DNA of 64,000 nucleotides, taken from assembly GCF_027594545.1 (NCBI RefSeq), contig NZ_CP115160.1, positions 464,501 to 528,500 of the forward strand. Reading direction: 5' to 3'. The position numbers and the translations under genes are program-made. This DNA comes from Algoriphagus sp. TR-M9. Its GTDB lineage: Bacteria > Bacteroidota > Bacteroidia > Cytophagales > Cyclobacteriaceae. This document shows positions 51,643-62,500 of this stretch, in pieces. The notes under the pieces were generated by a model, which worked only from the letters and a program-made list of their open reading frames with translations, was not told the DNA's origin and did not search any database. Numbering within the stretch: the stretch's first letter is position 1; each line of letters begins with the position of its first letter.

Positions 51643-52563
51643 ATGAAAAAAGTATCTGCAACAGCGATAAATGCACTTAAGAATGCTCTTTCTACAATCT
51701 ATTGGTATAAGTCTGACTTAAGAAGTTTCCTAGATCATACTATATCTAACAAACAAATATTATCATATTTGGACTGGAATGACTATAAAAGAAACATCTG
51801 CTCCCGCCTTGTAGACTTGCTTGTGAAAAATGAGGAAAAAACACAGAACGACATACTGAGGCTGGTTTATGAAATTAGTAACATGAATGATTTTTCACAC
51901 CTTAAGCAGCTTGAAGATGGTGAGGATAAAGTTAAAAGTGCTAAGGAGGCAGTCGCTGCATTAAGAAAAGTTTCAAAAGGTCATTTAGAGCAATTAAAGG
52001 AACAAGAGGAAATTGAAAATAGGAGAAAGAAAGTTCTTGAAGAGCAATTAGGGAAAACCGCGGTTCGTGAAAAGCTTGAAGAATTTAAAAATGATTTTTA
52101 TTCATTGGTTAGCTCAAATGATGCACAAAAGCGAGGTTATCAGCTAGAGAAATTATTGAAAGACCTTTTTAATTTATTTGATTTAGACTCTAAAGCCTCT
52201 TTTAAAATCGTGGGAGAACAAATTGATGGTATGTTTACCTTTGAAAATAATGATTTTCTTCTTGAAGCAAAATGGCACAAAGACCCAATAGATATAAGTT
52301 CTCTTGATTCCTTTAGTGGTAAGCTAAGTAGGCGTTTAGAGAACACACTTGGGTTATTTATTTCTATAAATGGTTTTTCACCTGATGCAATTCAAGCTCA
52401 TTCAACAGGTAGACGTCTAATGATATTAATGGATGGAAGTGATTTGATGGCAGTGTTGGAAGGAAGAATTGATTTAATTCAATTATTGATTAGAAAACGA
52501 AGGTACGCTTCTCAGACAGGAAATATTTATTTGGGAATCCACGAAATAATGAAGGGGAAATAA
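51643..52563 (+). CDS. Mrr-like restriction endonuclease
   Basis: A 306-aa protein. The N-terminal about 150 residues are helical with a coiled-coil-like stretch (about 95-150, KGHLEQLKEQEEIENRRKKV). The C-terminal PD-(D/E)XK domain shows GYQLEKLLKDLFNLF, Asp195 (QIDGMFTF) and Glu208/Lys210 (FLLEAKWHKD), the pattern of Mrr/type IV nucleases. It lies 23 bp after the SLATT gene. It may belong to that module or to the nuclease-helicase pair downstream. Confidence 0.75.
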   Translation: MKKVSATAINALKNALSTIYWYKSDLRSFLDHTISNKQILSYLDWNDYKRNICSRLVDLLVKNEEKTQNDILRLVYEISNMNDFSHLKQLEDGEDKVKSAKEAVAALRKVSKGHLEQLKEQEEIENRRKKVLEEQLGKTAVREKLEEFKNDFYSLVSSNDAQKRGYQLEKLLKDLFNLFDLDSKASFKIVGEQIDGMFTFENNDFLLEAKWHKDPIDISSLDSFSGKLSRRLENTLGLFISINGFSPDAIQAHSTGRRLMILMDGSDLMAVLEGRIDLIQLLIRKRRYASQTGNIYLGIHEIMKGK

Positions 52564-52639
52564 ATGAATACAGGAATGGCTATAAGTTTCAATTCTTACT
52601 CGAACATTCATAAATTAATTTGTTTTAATCTATAGTTTA

Positions 52640-53431
52640 ATGTCATTTGCACATACAAGTACAGACCATAGTCCACTTTGTTACGAATCAGAGATGATTG
52701 TTGCTAACTATCAAATGCTTGTCGAACAAGTTGGATATTTGATGCTAGGTAAACATAGACATGTGGCATCTATTCTTGCAGCTAAAAATGGGAATTCTAG
52801 TAGTTCCACTGATAAGATAATTAATAGGGCTCAAAGACAGCTACAAATTAAGTCCACTGAGGAAAGGTATAAGCGTGATGGGTGGCTTTTCCAAATGATG
52901 ACATGGATATCTATACGAATAGAATACAATGGTGTCAAAGTTTATTCCCAGGCCCCCCATGATAACCCCGCACAACATGGGATTGATGGTCTATCAATAA
53001 TTTTAACATCCAACAATAAAATTAAGTCAATTATTATTGAGGAAGACAAATACACGGAAAATCCACGCCCTACTATAAAAAATCAAGTTTGGCCAGAATT
53101 TAAACTATTTGAAAAAGGAGAATTTGATAGTCAATTAGTTTCTAGGACTTCCATATTACTAGCACATCTTAGCGACGATGAGATTAATGAAATAATTGAA
53201 AATGATATCTATAAATCTACAAAAAGAATATACAGGGCAGGTATAACACCTTTAGATACAGCTAAGACTCCAAAAAAGAGAAAAAAGCTTTTCAAAGGTT
53301 ACGATGGTTGTGTATCTGGAATTGATCACGGAAGACGTCAAGCATTGACTTTTAGCCAAACTGACATTAGAAAATGGATGGATGACTTTTCTCTTGAGAT
53401 TTATGATTTTTTAGAAAAACAAAGACCTTAA
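52640..53431 (+). CDS. HamA-like nuclease candidate paired with helicase
   Basis: A 263-aa protein. The middle shows a nuclease-like core: an aromatic helix RDGWLFQMMTWIS (about 79-91), Asp116 in HGIDGLSI and Glu135-x-Lys137 in IIIEEDKYTE. The C-terminus is helical. I do not recognise a named domain with certainty. The arrangement, a small PD-(D/E)XK-type protein one base before a large Ski2-like helicase, is that of Hachiman (HamA/HamB) and AbpAB defence systems. Function is inferred from this context. Confidence 0.6.
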   Translation: MSFAHTSTDHSPLCYESEMIVANYQMLVEQVGYLMLGKHRHVASILAAKNGNSSSSTDKIINRAQRQLQIKSTEERYKRDGWLFQMMTWISIRIEYNGVKVYSQAPHDNPAQHGIDGLSIILTSNNKIKSIIIEEDKYTENPRPTIKNQVWPEFKLFEKGEFDSQLVSRTSILLAHLSDDEINEIIENDIYKSTKRIYRAGITPLDTAKTPKKRKKLFKGYDGCVSGIDHGRRQALTFSQTDIRKWMDDFSLEIYDFLEKQRP

Positions 53432-53432
53432 C

Positions 53433-56400
53433 ATGTACAATTCAATTACAGAGGAAGTTATACGTAATGCGCCTCAAATTGATGGATCTGAAACTGACAA
53501 TCTTCCTCAATATTTAACAGAAGTTTATGCTCGCATAGTTTCTGTTAGACGAAGGTTGGACGATTCCAAAAGGGTAGACCAAAAGTTAATAAGTGATATC
53601 GCGGAATTGAGAAAGTTGGCAAATAATTTAGAGTCGATGACTGTTCTTAATTTGAAAAATACAAATCAAGTATCTGCTGCATTTGTTTCTGGAACTGCTC
53701 ATCATTTACTACAGTTAATTAGAAATCAAGATAACCTAGTTCACGAGCTCACTTCTCAAAACGTGCCGAGCTGGATGTCTTCAATTTTGTTGTTTTTGAT
53801 TGGAGAAAGTCCTACTGACGCTGCGGAAGTGGCAGAAAAAGTTTCTCTATTTAAGATTGAAAATATTAAAGATCAGTTGTCAATTTCAATTCGGTATTTA
53901 GCAAGAGGACAATTAGACTTATTAAAAGCCGTTCAACCAATAACTAAAACCTATTCTGAAATTGATAATAATATTGAAGCCGAAGATTATTTGTGGCTTC
54001 AATTGCTATTGGGTCTTCAGCATATGTCAAAGGTTTTACTAGGAAGAACTTCTTCGAAATACAACTTTTTTAAAGAAGTTATTGAATTATCTGCTAGTAA
54101 CATTTCATATGGGGATGATATTGTTACAAGTTGCTATTCTGGGCCATATCATTTGGCATTACTCCTAAATACTTTACAGGAAAGTCTACTCAGAAGAGGT
54201 ATTATAAATGTAGTTCCGCCAAAAGGAACAGATCATGAAAAATGGTATTCTTTTTTACAAAAAATGGCCGCATCCAGACCATATTTGTGGGAAAATCATT
54301 TTGAAGCTATTCAAACCGGCTTTTTAGATTCTGGAAACTCTGCTGTTTTAACTTTTCCCACAGGCGCAGGAAAGACTACAATAGCTGAGTTAAAGATAGC
54401 CTCCACAATTATATCAGAACGCTCGGTTTTGTATTTGGTGCCAACACATGCTTTGGAAGACCAAATTAATCGAGATTTAAGAAAATTGTTTGATAACCTA
54501 CACCTTGATATGCTGGAACTTGGGGGCGAATTTACTGATATTGAAAATCAGAAACTTTTAACCATTAATGTAATGACTCCCGAACGTTGTCTGACTTTAC
54601 TTGCAATGAACCCTGAGAACTTTCATAAAGTTGGTTTGGTCGTATTCGATGAATTTCACCTAGTAAATGGAAGGGAGGATAGAATTGATAGAAGAAGTCT
54701 AGATGCAATGTATTGCCTACTGCGTTTGTTTGCTGAAATCCCTGACTCTGATTACTTATTGATGTCCGCGATGGTTGAAAATGGAGAGGAAATAGCTGAA
54801 TGGGTAAGTAAAATTACTGGTCGAAATTGTGAAGCTTTTAATTCTACTTGGAAACCCACAAGACAACTTCAAGGTTGTGTATTGTACCCTACTAATGAAT
54901 TAGATGATCTAAAAAAGATAATTAGGGAAGCCCATTTAAAGAAACTTAAGGGTGGTCCACCTCAGGCAATAGCTGAACAGATTGTCGCAACACCTTATCA
55001 GATATTTAGTTTACGAAATATCTGGGATTCTAGCAGACCTAATAACTTTTTTATGGGGAAAATTCTAGATAAAAAAATTAAACTTGGTTTAAATAAAAAT
55101 TGGAAAATTACAAGTAATAGGAATCAAGTTGCTGCAGAACTAGCCTCATTTTTCGTTAATTCCGGAATCAAAACCTTAGTATTTGTAGACAATCCAGTTG
55201 TTGCAAAAAGCACCTCAAAAACTTTAAATGCCCTTTTAGATAAAAGAGAATTTGACTTTTCCGCTTTTTCCATCCAGAACTCTAAACAAATTTTCAGTCT
55301 AAGTTTAGAACTCGGTGACCTCAAATTTTCATTTTTTAATATGGAAAATAATGTTGCGGCACACCATGGTTTATTGCTTCCAGTTGAAAGGCAATTAAAT
55401 GAATTACTCTTTAAATCTAAAGATGGAATACATGCAATTGTTGCTACTGCTACTTTAGCACAAGGAATTAATTTACCTGCAGAGGTTGTCATCATTGCAG
55501 GAGATGATCGTTTTGATGAAGATACAGATTTGCGTGAAAAGCTTTTGGCTCATGAAATTTTAAATGCATCAGGAAGGGCAGGTAGAGCAGGGACAGCCGC
55601 ACACGGAGTCGTTATAATTGTGCCAGGATCGAATATTGAGTTTGATAATAGAAGCGAAGCACCAGAAGCATGGAAAGATTTGCAGAAACAAGTTTTTTCA
55701 AAAAATGATCAGTGTTTAACCATAAATGATCCCTTAACTAGGTTCCTGGATGAAGTAACCAAAAGTGATCAAGATGACTTTTTTTCTCAAGACGTTAACA
55801 GTTTACTTTTACGACTAAATAGCGAGGACACTGAAAATACCTCAATCAAAACCATTTTCAATAAATCATTTGCTGCATTTAAGGCTGAGAAGAATGGAAA
55901 TAATACTTTCTATGAACAATTAAATAGATTGACTAGGGTAAGAGATGGTCTGGCTCTAGAGTTGCTTTATTCAGAATTGGTTGAAAATGTGAGTTTAAAA
56001 ACAGGTATACAGCCAAATATTATTGAACAATTAGGAAATAGCCTTGATGAAATCGACTTGAATGAGCTTCTAGAGTATTCTGTAAGCCAATGGATTAATT
56101 GGTTTTTAAAATGGTTGAAAGGTAGTGAAATTCGTACTACCGAAATGTTTCCCAATTCGGCAGCACAGGCTCAGCTAGCACGTGTTTTGGGATTAAAAGT
56201 CTCAAAATATGAAATAAGCGAGGTTTCTGAAAAAATTATGGATATTGAACCAATTTTAACTGCCTTTATACGTGGTGAAAATTATAATACAATTAATGAA
56301 ATGATCCCAGGTAAATCAGATGATTATTTGACAAAGGCTCGCCACTTTGTATTGAGATTAGTGCCCCAATTTAGTTATGCTATAGGGGCAGTTTCTCTAA

Positions 56401-56573
56401 CTCTGAAAGAAAAACTTCAGTTATTGGATTATGATATTGATGATATTCCATTTGTTATAAGAAATCTTGCAACAATGGTTAAAGAAGGAATGGATACTAA
56501 AGAAAAGTTATTATATAAAATAGAAAACAGAGGACTACTGAGAGTTCAAATTCATGACTCGTTTCTATTGTAG
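53433..56573 (+). CDS. Ski2-like DEAD/DEAH-box helicase (HamB-like)
   Basis: A 1046-aa superfamily 2 helicase. An N-terminal extension of about 300 residues is helical. The core has Walker A PTGAGKTT (309-316), motif II DEFH (406-409), motif III-like LMSAM, motif V TLAQGINLPAEVVII (near 673) and motif VI NASGRAGRAG (near 711). The C-terminal about 250 residues are helical. Ski2-like helicases with this layout include HamB of Hachiman, which senses and resolves unusual DNA. It is coupled to the nuclease candidate upstream (one-base gap). It converges with the regulator gene at 56621. Confidence 0.85.
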   Translation: MYNSITEEVIRNAPQIDGSETDNLPQYLTEVYARIVSVRRRLDDSKRVDQKLISDIAELRKLANNLESMTVLNLKNTNQVSAAFVSGTAHHLLQLIRNQDNLVHELTSQNVPSWMSSILLFLIGESPTDAAEVAEKVSLFKIENIKDQLSISIRYLARGQLDLLKAVQPITKTYSEIDNNIEAEDYLWLQLLLGLQHMSKVLLGRTSSKYNFFKEVIELSASNISYGDDIVTSCYSGPYHLALLLNTLQESLLRRGIINVVPPKGTDHEKWYSFLQKMAASRPYLWENHFEAIQTGFLDSGNSAVLTFPTGAGKTTIAELKIASTIISERSVLYLVPTHALEDQINRDLRKLFDNLHLDMLELGGEFTDIENQKLLTINVMTPERCLTLLAMNPENFHKVGLVVFDEFHLVNGREDRIDRRSLDAMYCLLRLFAEIPDSDYLLMSAMVENGEEIAEWVSKITGRNCEAFNSTWKPTRQLQGCVLYPTNELDDLKKIIREAHLKKLKGGPPQAIAEQIVATPYQIFSLRNIWDSSRPNNFFMGKILDKKIKLGLNKNWKITSNRNQVAAELASFFVNSGIKTLVFVDNPVVAKSTSKTLNALLDKREFDFSAFSIQNSKQIFSLSLELGDLKFSFFNMENNVAAHHGLLLPVERQLNELLFKSKDGIHAIVATATLAQGINLPAEVVIIAGDDRFDEDTDLREKLLAHEILNASGRAGRAGTAAHGVVIIVPGSNIEFDNRSEAPEAWKDLQKQVFSKNDQCLTINDPLTRFLDEVTKSDQDDFFSQDVNSLLLRLNSEDTENTSIKTIFNKSFAAFKAEKNGNNTFYEQLNRLTRVRDGLALELLYSELVENVSLKTGIQPNIIEQLGNSLDEIDLNELLEYSVSQWINWFLKWLKGSEIRTTEMFPNSAAQAQLARVLGLKVSKYEISEVSEKIMDIEPILTAFIRGENYNTINEMIPGKSDDYLTKARHFVLRLVPQFSYAIGAVSLTLKEKLQLLDYDIDDIPFVIRNLATMVKEGMDTKEKLLYKIENRGLLRVQIHDSFLL

Positions 56574-56620
56574 ATCGTAAAAAGGTATCTGTAATAATTG
56601 ATCAACACATTAGCTCAAAA

Positions 56621-57151
56621 CTATTTAAGCCTATACAAGTAAACGGCTCCATTTCCACTTGAATCTTCCTTAACCAATATACCTTTTTCAACCATTCGCC
56701 CTAATTCTCTAGAAAGTGGCTTGCTCTCAATGTTATCATCTGGGAATAGATCAATAATTTCTGAAACTTTCATACCAGCTTTCATTTGAGGTAAAGGGAG
56801 AACTTTTAACCGGATAAAATCAGGTGTAGATAATGCATCAATAAAATAGTCTTTGAAGTCTTTGTAATTCCTTCTGAAGGTTTCTAGTACTTTTAAGTTT
56901 GAACCTAGTTTTAGATCTGGTTTCTTCAAAAGGTCATTGACTGTAACATCATAGAGCGTGCTATATGGTAGTAAGGTATTTACGTTGGGAGTGACTTTAT
57001 TCCCTTTATTTTCCAATTGACGGATGTGATCGCTGGATTGATTAGTGTATGCGTCAATGCCATTAATAGTTAACAGAGCTTGTTTTCTAAGCGATCTTAA
57101 ATTATCTGCCAAAATCCGATGATCAATTTTTAGTTTTTCCTTCTTTGCCAT
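56621..57151 (-). CDS. XRE-type regulator with winged-helix-like tail
   Basis: A 176-aa protein. The N-terminal part (about 12-75, LADNLRSLRKQALLTINGID, then SSDHIRQLENKGNKVTP) resembles a degenerate Cro/C1 helix-turn-helix. The C-terminal about 60 residues (MKVSEIIDLFPDDNIESKPL, then SRELGRMVEKGILVKEDSSG) look like a winged helix. It is convergent with the helicase gene and closes the accessory island, so it may regulate the nearby defence genes. No operator was identified. Confidence 0.6.
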   Translation of the reverse strand: MAKKEKLKIDHRILADNLRSLRKQALLTINGIDAYTNQSSDHIRQLENKGNKVTPNVNTLLPYSTLYDVTVNDLLKKPDLKLGSNLKVLETFRRNYKDFKDYFIDALSTPDFIRLKVLPLPQMKAGMKVSEIIDLFPDDNIESKPLSRELGRMVEKGILVKEDSSGNGAVYLYRLK

Positions 57152-58128
57152 AAAGCAAAGACCAGTAAAATTTTGTCCTCATATTTTGGGTTTTAATTTG
57201 TTTTTTGAAAACAAATATGAGATATTAGTACCAGCTATAAGTCAATTAATGGCGTCTAGTCTGAGTCCAGTTGTAGAAACGTAGGAAATTTCAAGAACGC
57301 AGGGCAAAGAGTAGAAGCCCACTTTCTATATTTACGGTATAGAGGTGGGTTCTCTCTGCATGCGTTTCATGGTGGTTTCACCAAGGTTCTCCTACGTACC
57401 TTACAACTTGCAAGTTGAGAGCCTGCCTCTATTCATTTGGTCTGTTTTCAACTTGGACATTGTTATAACCCAAGTATCATGGAACAGACCTTGATTTTTT
57501 CTGGATTACCAAGCTTCTCGGGAAGGAATTTCTGGAAAGGGGAGAGGACTGCTTACAATCTTGGGACACATTGCTCTTTACCTATTGATTGTAACCTATT
57601 ACCAGAGGAACAAGGCATCACCGCGGTAGATCGCCTGTATCCTCTGAAGCCCAAGAATCCCATCTGAGGGTTCACTTTTAAGACCGTGAAAGGGGAGGTG
57701 CACATCCCTGAGCAGATCGGTTACTACACACTCAGGTCAGCAAGCTCACAGTAGCCGGTAGCGCTGACAGATTTCTTAGTATTCATTTATTGCTGGTTGG
57801 CCATGTAGGCTAAGGTGGAAAAACTATGTCTTCTGATAAGTAGCAAGAGGGTAGAGTCAAGAGCCAAGAGTCAAGAAGCTAGAGCCAAGCGTTTGCGGAG
57901 CTCCTTTCAGCTTTCAGCTTTGAGCTTTCGGACTTTAAGTGAGATTGCTTCTCCCGATTCTCGGGATCGCAATGACGGTAACATTGATGACTGTCTCCTG
58001 CGACTGCCACTGCTAATCCTGTTCCACTCACGGCCGTGGACTGTGGTCCGTGGACTTTGGTCTGTCGACTATCGACTATGGACTATCGACCACTTCCGTC
58101 TTCCAGCATCAAACAAACATCAAAAGCA
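57152..58128. other. Intergenic region with short-period repeats
   Basis: This 977-bp gap marks the border of the accessory island. It contains no supportable gene. A frame from 57437 to 57667 lacks protein-like character and a recognisable start context. From about 57840 there are imperfect short tandems: gagtcaagagccaag words, tttcagctttcagctttgag, a REP-like gagattgcttctcccgattc / cgcaatgacgg, and ggactatcgaccac-type words just before the next gene. Similar text occurs in 8460-8865 and 20123-23522. Confidence 0.6.
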
Positions 58129-59532
58129 ATGAAAAAATTAATACTCATTTGCTTACTGGGATTGCTATGCCTTCCCACAAGCACTTCCACAGCACAAGTT
58201 GCTGATTCACCCGGGGCGGATTTACCTCATAGGTCCACGCCCCAGTTCTCCTCTGGTATGGGGGAGACCCATCGGGGCGGGGATTCCCGCTCCGATACCT
58301 TATCCATTGGCGATCAGATTCCTGCTGGGATTGAGTTCTCAGAGGTATTACACTATGATTCGGATAAGCTTCGGCTGGATGATTACCGGGGCAAGTATGT
58401 GATCCTGGAATTCTGGGCTCCTACCTGTACAGCCAGTATCGCTTCCCTGCCTCAGCTGGATGCCATCCAGAAGAAGTATGGAGACCGGATTGCCATTTTG
58501 CCGATCACTGTCTTTGCCGAGGATCAAATCACCCAGACAATTTCAGGAAACAAACGCCTGGAAGCTGTAGCGTTGCCGCTGGTGGTGGATGCCCGCAAGA
58601 TGCGATCCTACTTTCCCCATTCGGTGATACCCCATGTGGTGGTGCTCGATCCTGAAGGAAAAGTAGTGGGCATTACAGGGATAGAGGATATCACCACTGC
58701 CAATTTGGATGAACTGCTAAGTACCGGTGAATCCTCCTTTAGGACTAAGGAAGATATGCGCGTGAGACTTCCCAAAGGGGAGCGGCTGGTTTCCGGTTCT
58801 CCCGAGGTAGGCAATAAGAACATTTGGTTTCAGTCTGCCATGACAGGATATATCCCGGAAATACGAGGGGGACTTTACCAGAACTTTGAGGAAATGTCCC
58901 ATATCAGGATTACCAATAGGCCGCTCTATGACCATTATAGCTTGGCCTATTCCGGGAAAAGCATGGAGGACTATTTTGGTAGAAACCGATTTGAGACAGA
59001 AGGATTCGGTGAAGAAGAGCTCACCACCTCCAAGTCGGGTAATGATTATAGGGAGTGGATGGCACAGGGGAACCATGTGTTCGGGTATGAGCTGATTGCC
59101 CCTGCCCATACGGACCCCTATGAGCTGATGAGGGAAGATTTAAGACGCTTCTTCCCGCATATTGAGGCTAAGGTGGAGAAAAAGAAGAAAACGGTCTATG
59201 CATTGATCCAGCAGGAAGGGAGTGTCTATCCCGCTTCTACCACGGAAAAAAGCTCCTATGCCATGGATGCCGGTCTTCAGATGAGGAACCTTTCCATACA
59301 GGGGCTGGTACATCATCTGAATGTGGTCTTTCTTCGCAATAGTCCCTATCCGGTCATCAACAAGACGGGATTGGACTATCCCATTGATCTGGATCTCCAG
59401 GCCAATTTTTCCGATGTGGAAAGTTTGGGCCAGGCACTCAGGGAAAAAGGGCTTGACCTGGTCAAGCGGGAGGAAGAAATCAATGTGTTGGTGATAAGAA
59501 AAGTAGCAGAACCTAAACTACTTGCCTTATGA
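58129..59532 (+). CDS. TlpA-like thioredoxin-fold protein with DUF3738
   Basis: A 467-aa exported protein. The ATG at 58129 gives a clean signal peptide (MKKLILICLLGLLCLPTSTS); the frame extends upstream but without a better start. Residues about 65-200 are a TlpA/redoxin-like domain (YDSDKLRLDDYRGKYVILEF), yet the usual CxxC is WAPTCTAS with one Cys, so disulfide reductase activity is doubtful. The C-terminal about 250 residues match DUF3738 (YPVINKTGLDYPIDLDLQAN). It is coupled to the SusC gene by a 4-base overlap, so a role in the same uptake complex is likely. Confidence 0.8.
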   Translation: MKKLILICLLGLLCLPTSTSTAQVADSPGADLPHRSTPQFSSGMGETHRGGDSRSDTLSIGDQIPAGIEFSEVLHYDSDKLRLDDYRGKYVILEFWAPTCTASIASLPQLDAIQKKYGDRIAILPITVFAEDQITQTISGNKRLEAVALPLVVDARKMRSYFPHSVIPHVVVLDPEGKVVGITGIEDITTANLDELLSTGESSFRTKEDMRVRLPKGERLVSGSPEVGNKNIWFQSAMTGYIPEIRGGLYQNFEEMSHIRITNRPLYDHYSLAYSGKSMEDYFGRNRFETEGFGEEELTTSKSGNDYREWMAQGNHVFGYELIAPAHTDPYELMREDLRRFFPHIEAKVEKKKKTVYALIQQEGSVYPASTTEKSSYAMDAGLQMRNLSIQGLVHHLNVVFLRNSPYPVINKTGLDYPIDLDLQANFSDVESLGQALREKGLDLVKREEEINVLVIRKVAEPKLLAL

Positions 59533-62500
59533 GAACGCTTCGATATCTATTGAGTGGTCTGATGGTCTTTGTTTTTCAGACCTTGCAGGCGCAGGAGTTC
59601 TTACAGGGAACGGTATTGGAAAAGGACAGTGGTATTCCCATGGCGGGTGCATTGGTTTTATTTACCCCGGGCGGGGGCTCCGCCATCGCAAATGAAGAGG
59701 GTGAATTCAGGATGGAGCTGGAGGCAGGGGACTATGAGCTCAGGGTAAGTTTTATGGGATATAAAACCCTGAACACAAAGGTGACGGTGCCTTTGGGAAA
59801 AGAACTTCTACTGGAAATGGAGCCCATGGAAATGGGACTGGATGAAGTGGAGGTGGTATCCACAGGGTATCAGGAAATCCCAAAAGACCGGGCTTCAGGA
59901 TCCTTTGTGACGCTGGATGAGGAACTGATCGACCGAAGGGTCAGTACAAACCTGGTGGACAGGCTGGAAGATGTGACCTCCGGACTGATCTTCAACAGGG
60001 CAGGGGACCAGACCAGAGATCCCATCTCCATCCGTGGAAGAAGTACACTGGGGGTGTTCTCCCAGCCTTTAATTGTCATTGATAATTTTCCCTATGATGG
60101 AAGCCTGGATGATATCAACCCCAATGACGTGGAAAGCATCACCGTATTACGGGATGCTGCTGCGGCCTCTATCTGGGGAGCCAGGGCAGGGAATGGGGTG
60201 ATTGTGATCACCACCAAGTCAGGTAAGCGGAATCAGGGGATGAAGGTGAGCCTGACTGCCAATTCCAACTGGATCCAGCAGCCCGATCCCTTCCTTTCCC
60301 CGGTCATGGGCATCAATGAATTTATAACGATAGAAGAACAGCTTTTTGAGGCAGGGTATTACAACAGTACCTTTTTCAATCCTACACGTCCTGCGGTCAC
60401 CCCGGTGGTGGAGACACTTTACCAGGAGAGGGAAGGACTGATCACTGCTGAGGAAGCTGACCGCCGAATAGCGGCCTATCGGAGTTATGACCTTCGGGAA
60501 GATATTCAGCAGTACCTCTATAGGCCCCAGTTAAACCAGCAATATAATATTGGCTTGTCTGGTGGATCTGCATCCAACAGCTACCTGATATCCTTGGGCT
60601 ATGATGACCAGCGACTCTCTGAGGTAGGTAATTCCAACAACAGGTTTACCTTGAATGTGAAAAATGATTTCCGCTTGGTTAACGATAAGCTGGGCATACA
60701 GGTAGGTTTTTATGGGGCCAAAAGCAGGGAAGTGGATCAGAACGCAGGTCCGGGTGACCTGAGTTTTACCTCGGCCCAGACCATGTATCCCTATGCCCGG
60801 CTGGCCGATGAAAATGGCAATCCGCTGGCCGTAACCAATAGATTCATCAACAGTTTTAAGCAGGAGGCAGAAGCAGCGGGCCTGCTGGACTGGGATTACG
60901 TTCCCCTGGATGAAATAGGGCTCAGTCCTACCAAGGATTACCTGGATGACTGGAGATTGAATCTGGGAATGGATTATGCCTTGCTCAAAGGGCTGAAGGC
61001 CAAGATGCTCTATCAGTACTGGCAGATGAATTCTCGTAGCGAAACCCTGTATGACCAGAACAGCTATTACGCCAGAGAGGAGATCAACCTATTCAGCGAA
61101 TTCGATGAGAATGGAAACCTGATCCGGAATATTCCCTACGGCGGGATTTTACAGCACTCCAGCAGGTTCTCCAACAGCCATTCAGCAAGGGCAATGCTGG
61201 AATATGCAGGTGATTGGGGTAATAAATGGGAATTTAACTCACTGGCTGGGGCAGAATTGAAAATGCTGGATTTTGAAACATCCAGTCAAAGACTGTACGG
61301 GTACAATGCTGAAACGGGCAGTACCCAGAAAGTGGATTACCTTTCTGTTTTTCCCCAGTATAATTTTCCATTGATCACTTCTCCGGTTACCAATGCGGAT
61401 GGTGTAGGGGCTGGGGCAGACCGCTTTTATTCCCTGTTTGCGAATGCCTCGCTTAGCTATTCAAACCGCTATCTACTCACCCTGAGCGCCAGGAAGGATG
61501 CTTCCAATCTATTTGGGGTTGAGGCAAACCAACGGGCAGTACCGCTTTGGTCAGCAGGTCTGGGCTGGACACTCAGTGAGGAAGACTTTTACCACTGGGA
61601 GGGCCTGCCTTATCTAAAACTCCGGTTGTCCTATGGTTATAACGGCAATGTGGACCGAAGCCTTTCTGCCTTTACCACTGCAAGAATAGCGACCAGAAAT
61701 ACATTGACCAATTTGCCTTATGCGCAGATTGTCAATCCCCCTAACCGAAACCTGCGATGGGAACGGATCAAGATCACCAACCTAGGGCTGGATATGGAAA
61801 GTAAAAACGGCAGGATCTCCGGAACCTTGGAATTTTACCTGAAAGACGGGCTGGATCTGATCGGACAGTCTCCCTATCCCCCGAGTGCGGGTATATTGAC
61901 CTTCACCGGTAATAATGCCTCCATGCGGACAACAGGCTATGACCTGCAGCTGAATACCAGAAACCTGAAAGGAGGATTGAAATGGAATACTGCCTTTCTG
62001 CTGTCTGGCCTTAAGGAAAAAGTGACTGATTATGAGATAGAATCCCCGGTAGCAAGTATTCTCGACAGAGGAGCAAGTGGAGGGGGTGGGGGAGTGAACT
62101 ATCCGGTGGAAGGAAGGCCGCTGTTTTCTTTCTATAGTCTGCCATGGGCAGGTTTAAATCCGGATACTGGAGCTCCTCGTGGGCTGCTGGATGGAGAGCC
62201 TTCCGAGGATTACCGTACCCTGGTCAATGAAGCAAGTCTGGAAAGTATAGTCTATCACGGTCCTGCCAGACCCACCACGTTTGGATCCTTGCGGAATACC
62301 TTCAGCTATAAAGGGTTTAGCTTTTCTGCCAATATCAGTTACCGATTTGGGTATTATTTCAGAAGGACTTCAGTTCAATACAGCAGTATCCAGATGGGAA
62401 GGGGCGGTCATTCGGATTATGAGTTGAGATGGCAGAATCCGGGCGACGAGCTGGTAACCCAGATCCCTTCCCAGCCTGCCTCCATAGATAACCTGAGGGA

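Noticed and set aside
26300..57200. Integrated prophage
   Set aside because: No structural, packaging, lysis or integrase genes and no attachment-site tRNA were found; the content is defence-type instead.
57437..57667. 76-aa frame in the island border
   Set aside because: It sits in low-complexity repeat-like DNA without a credible start region or conserved motif.
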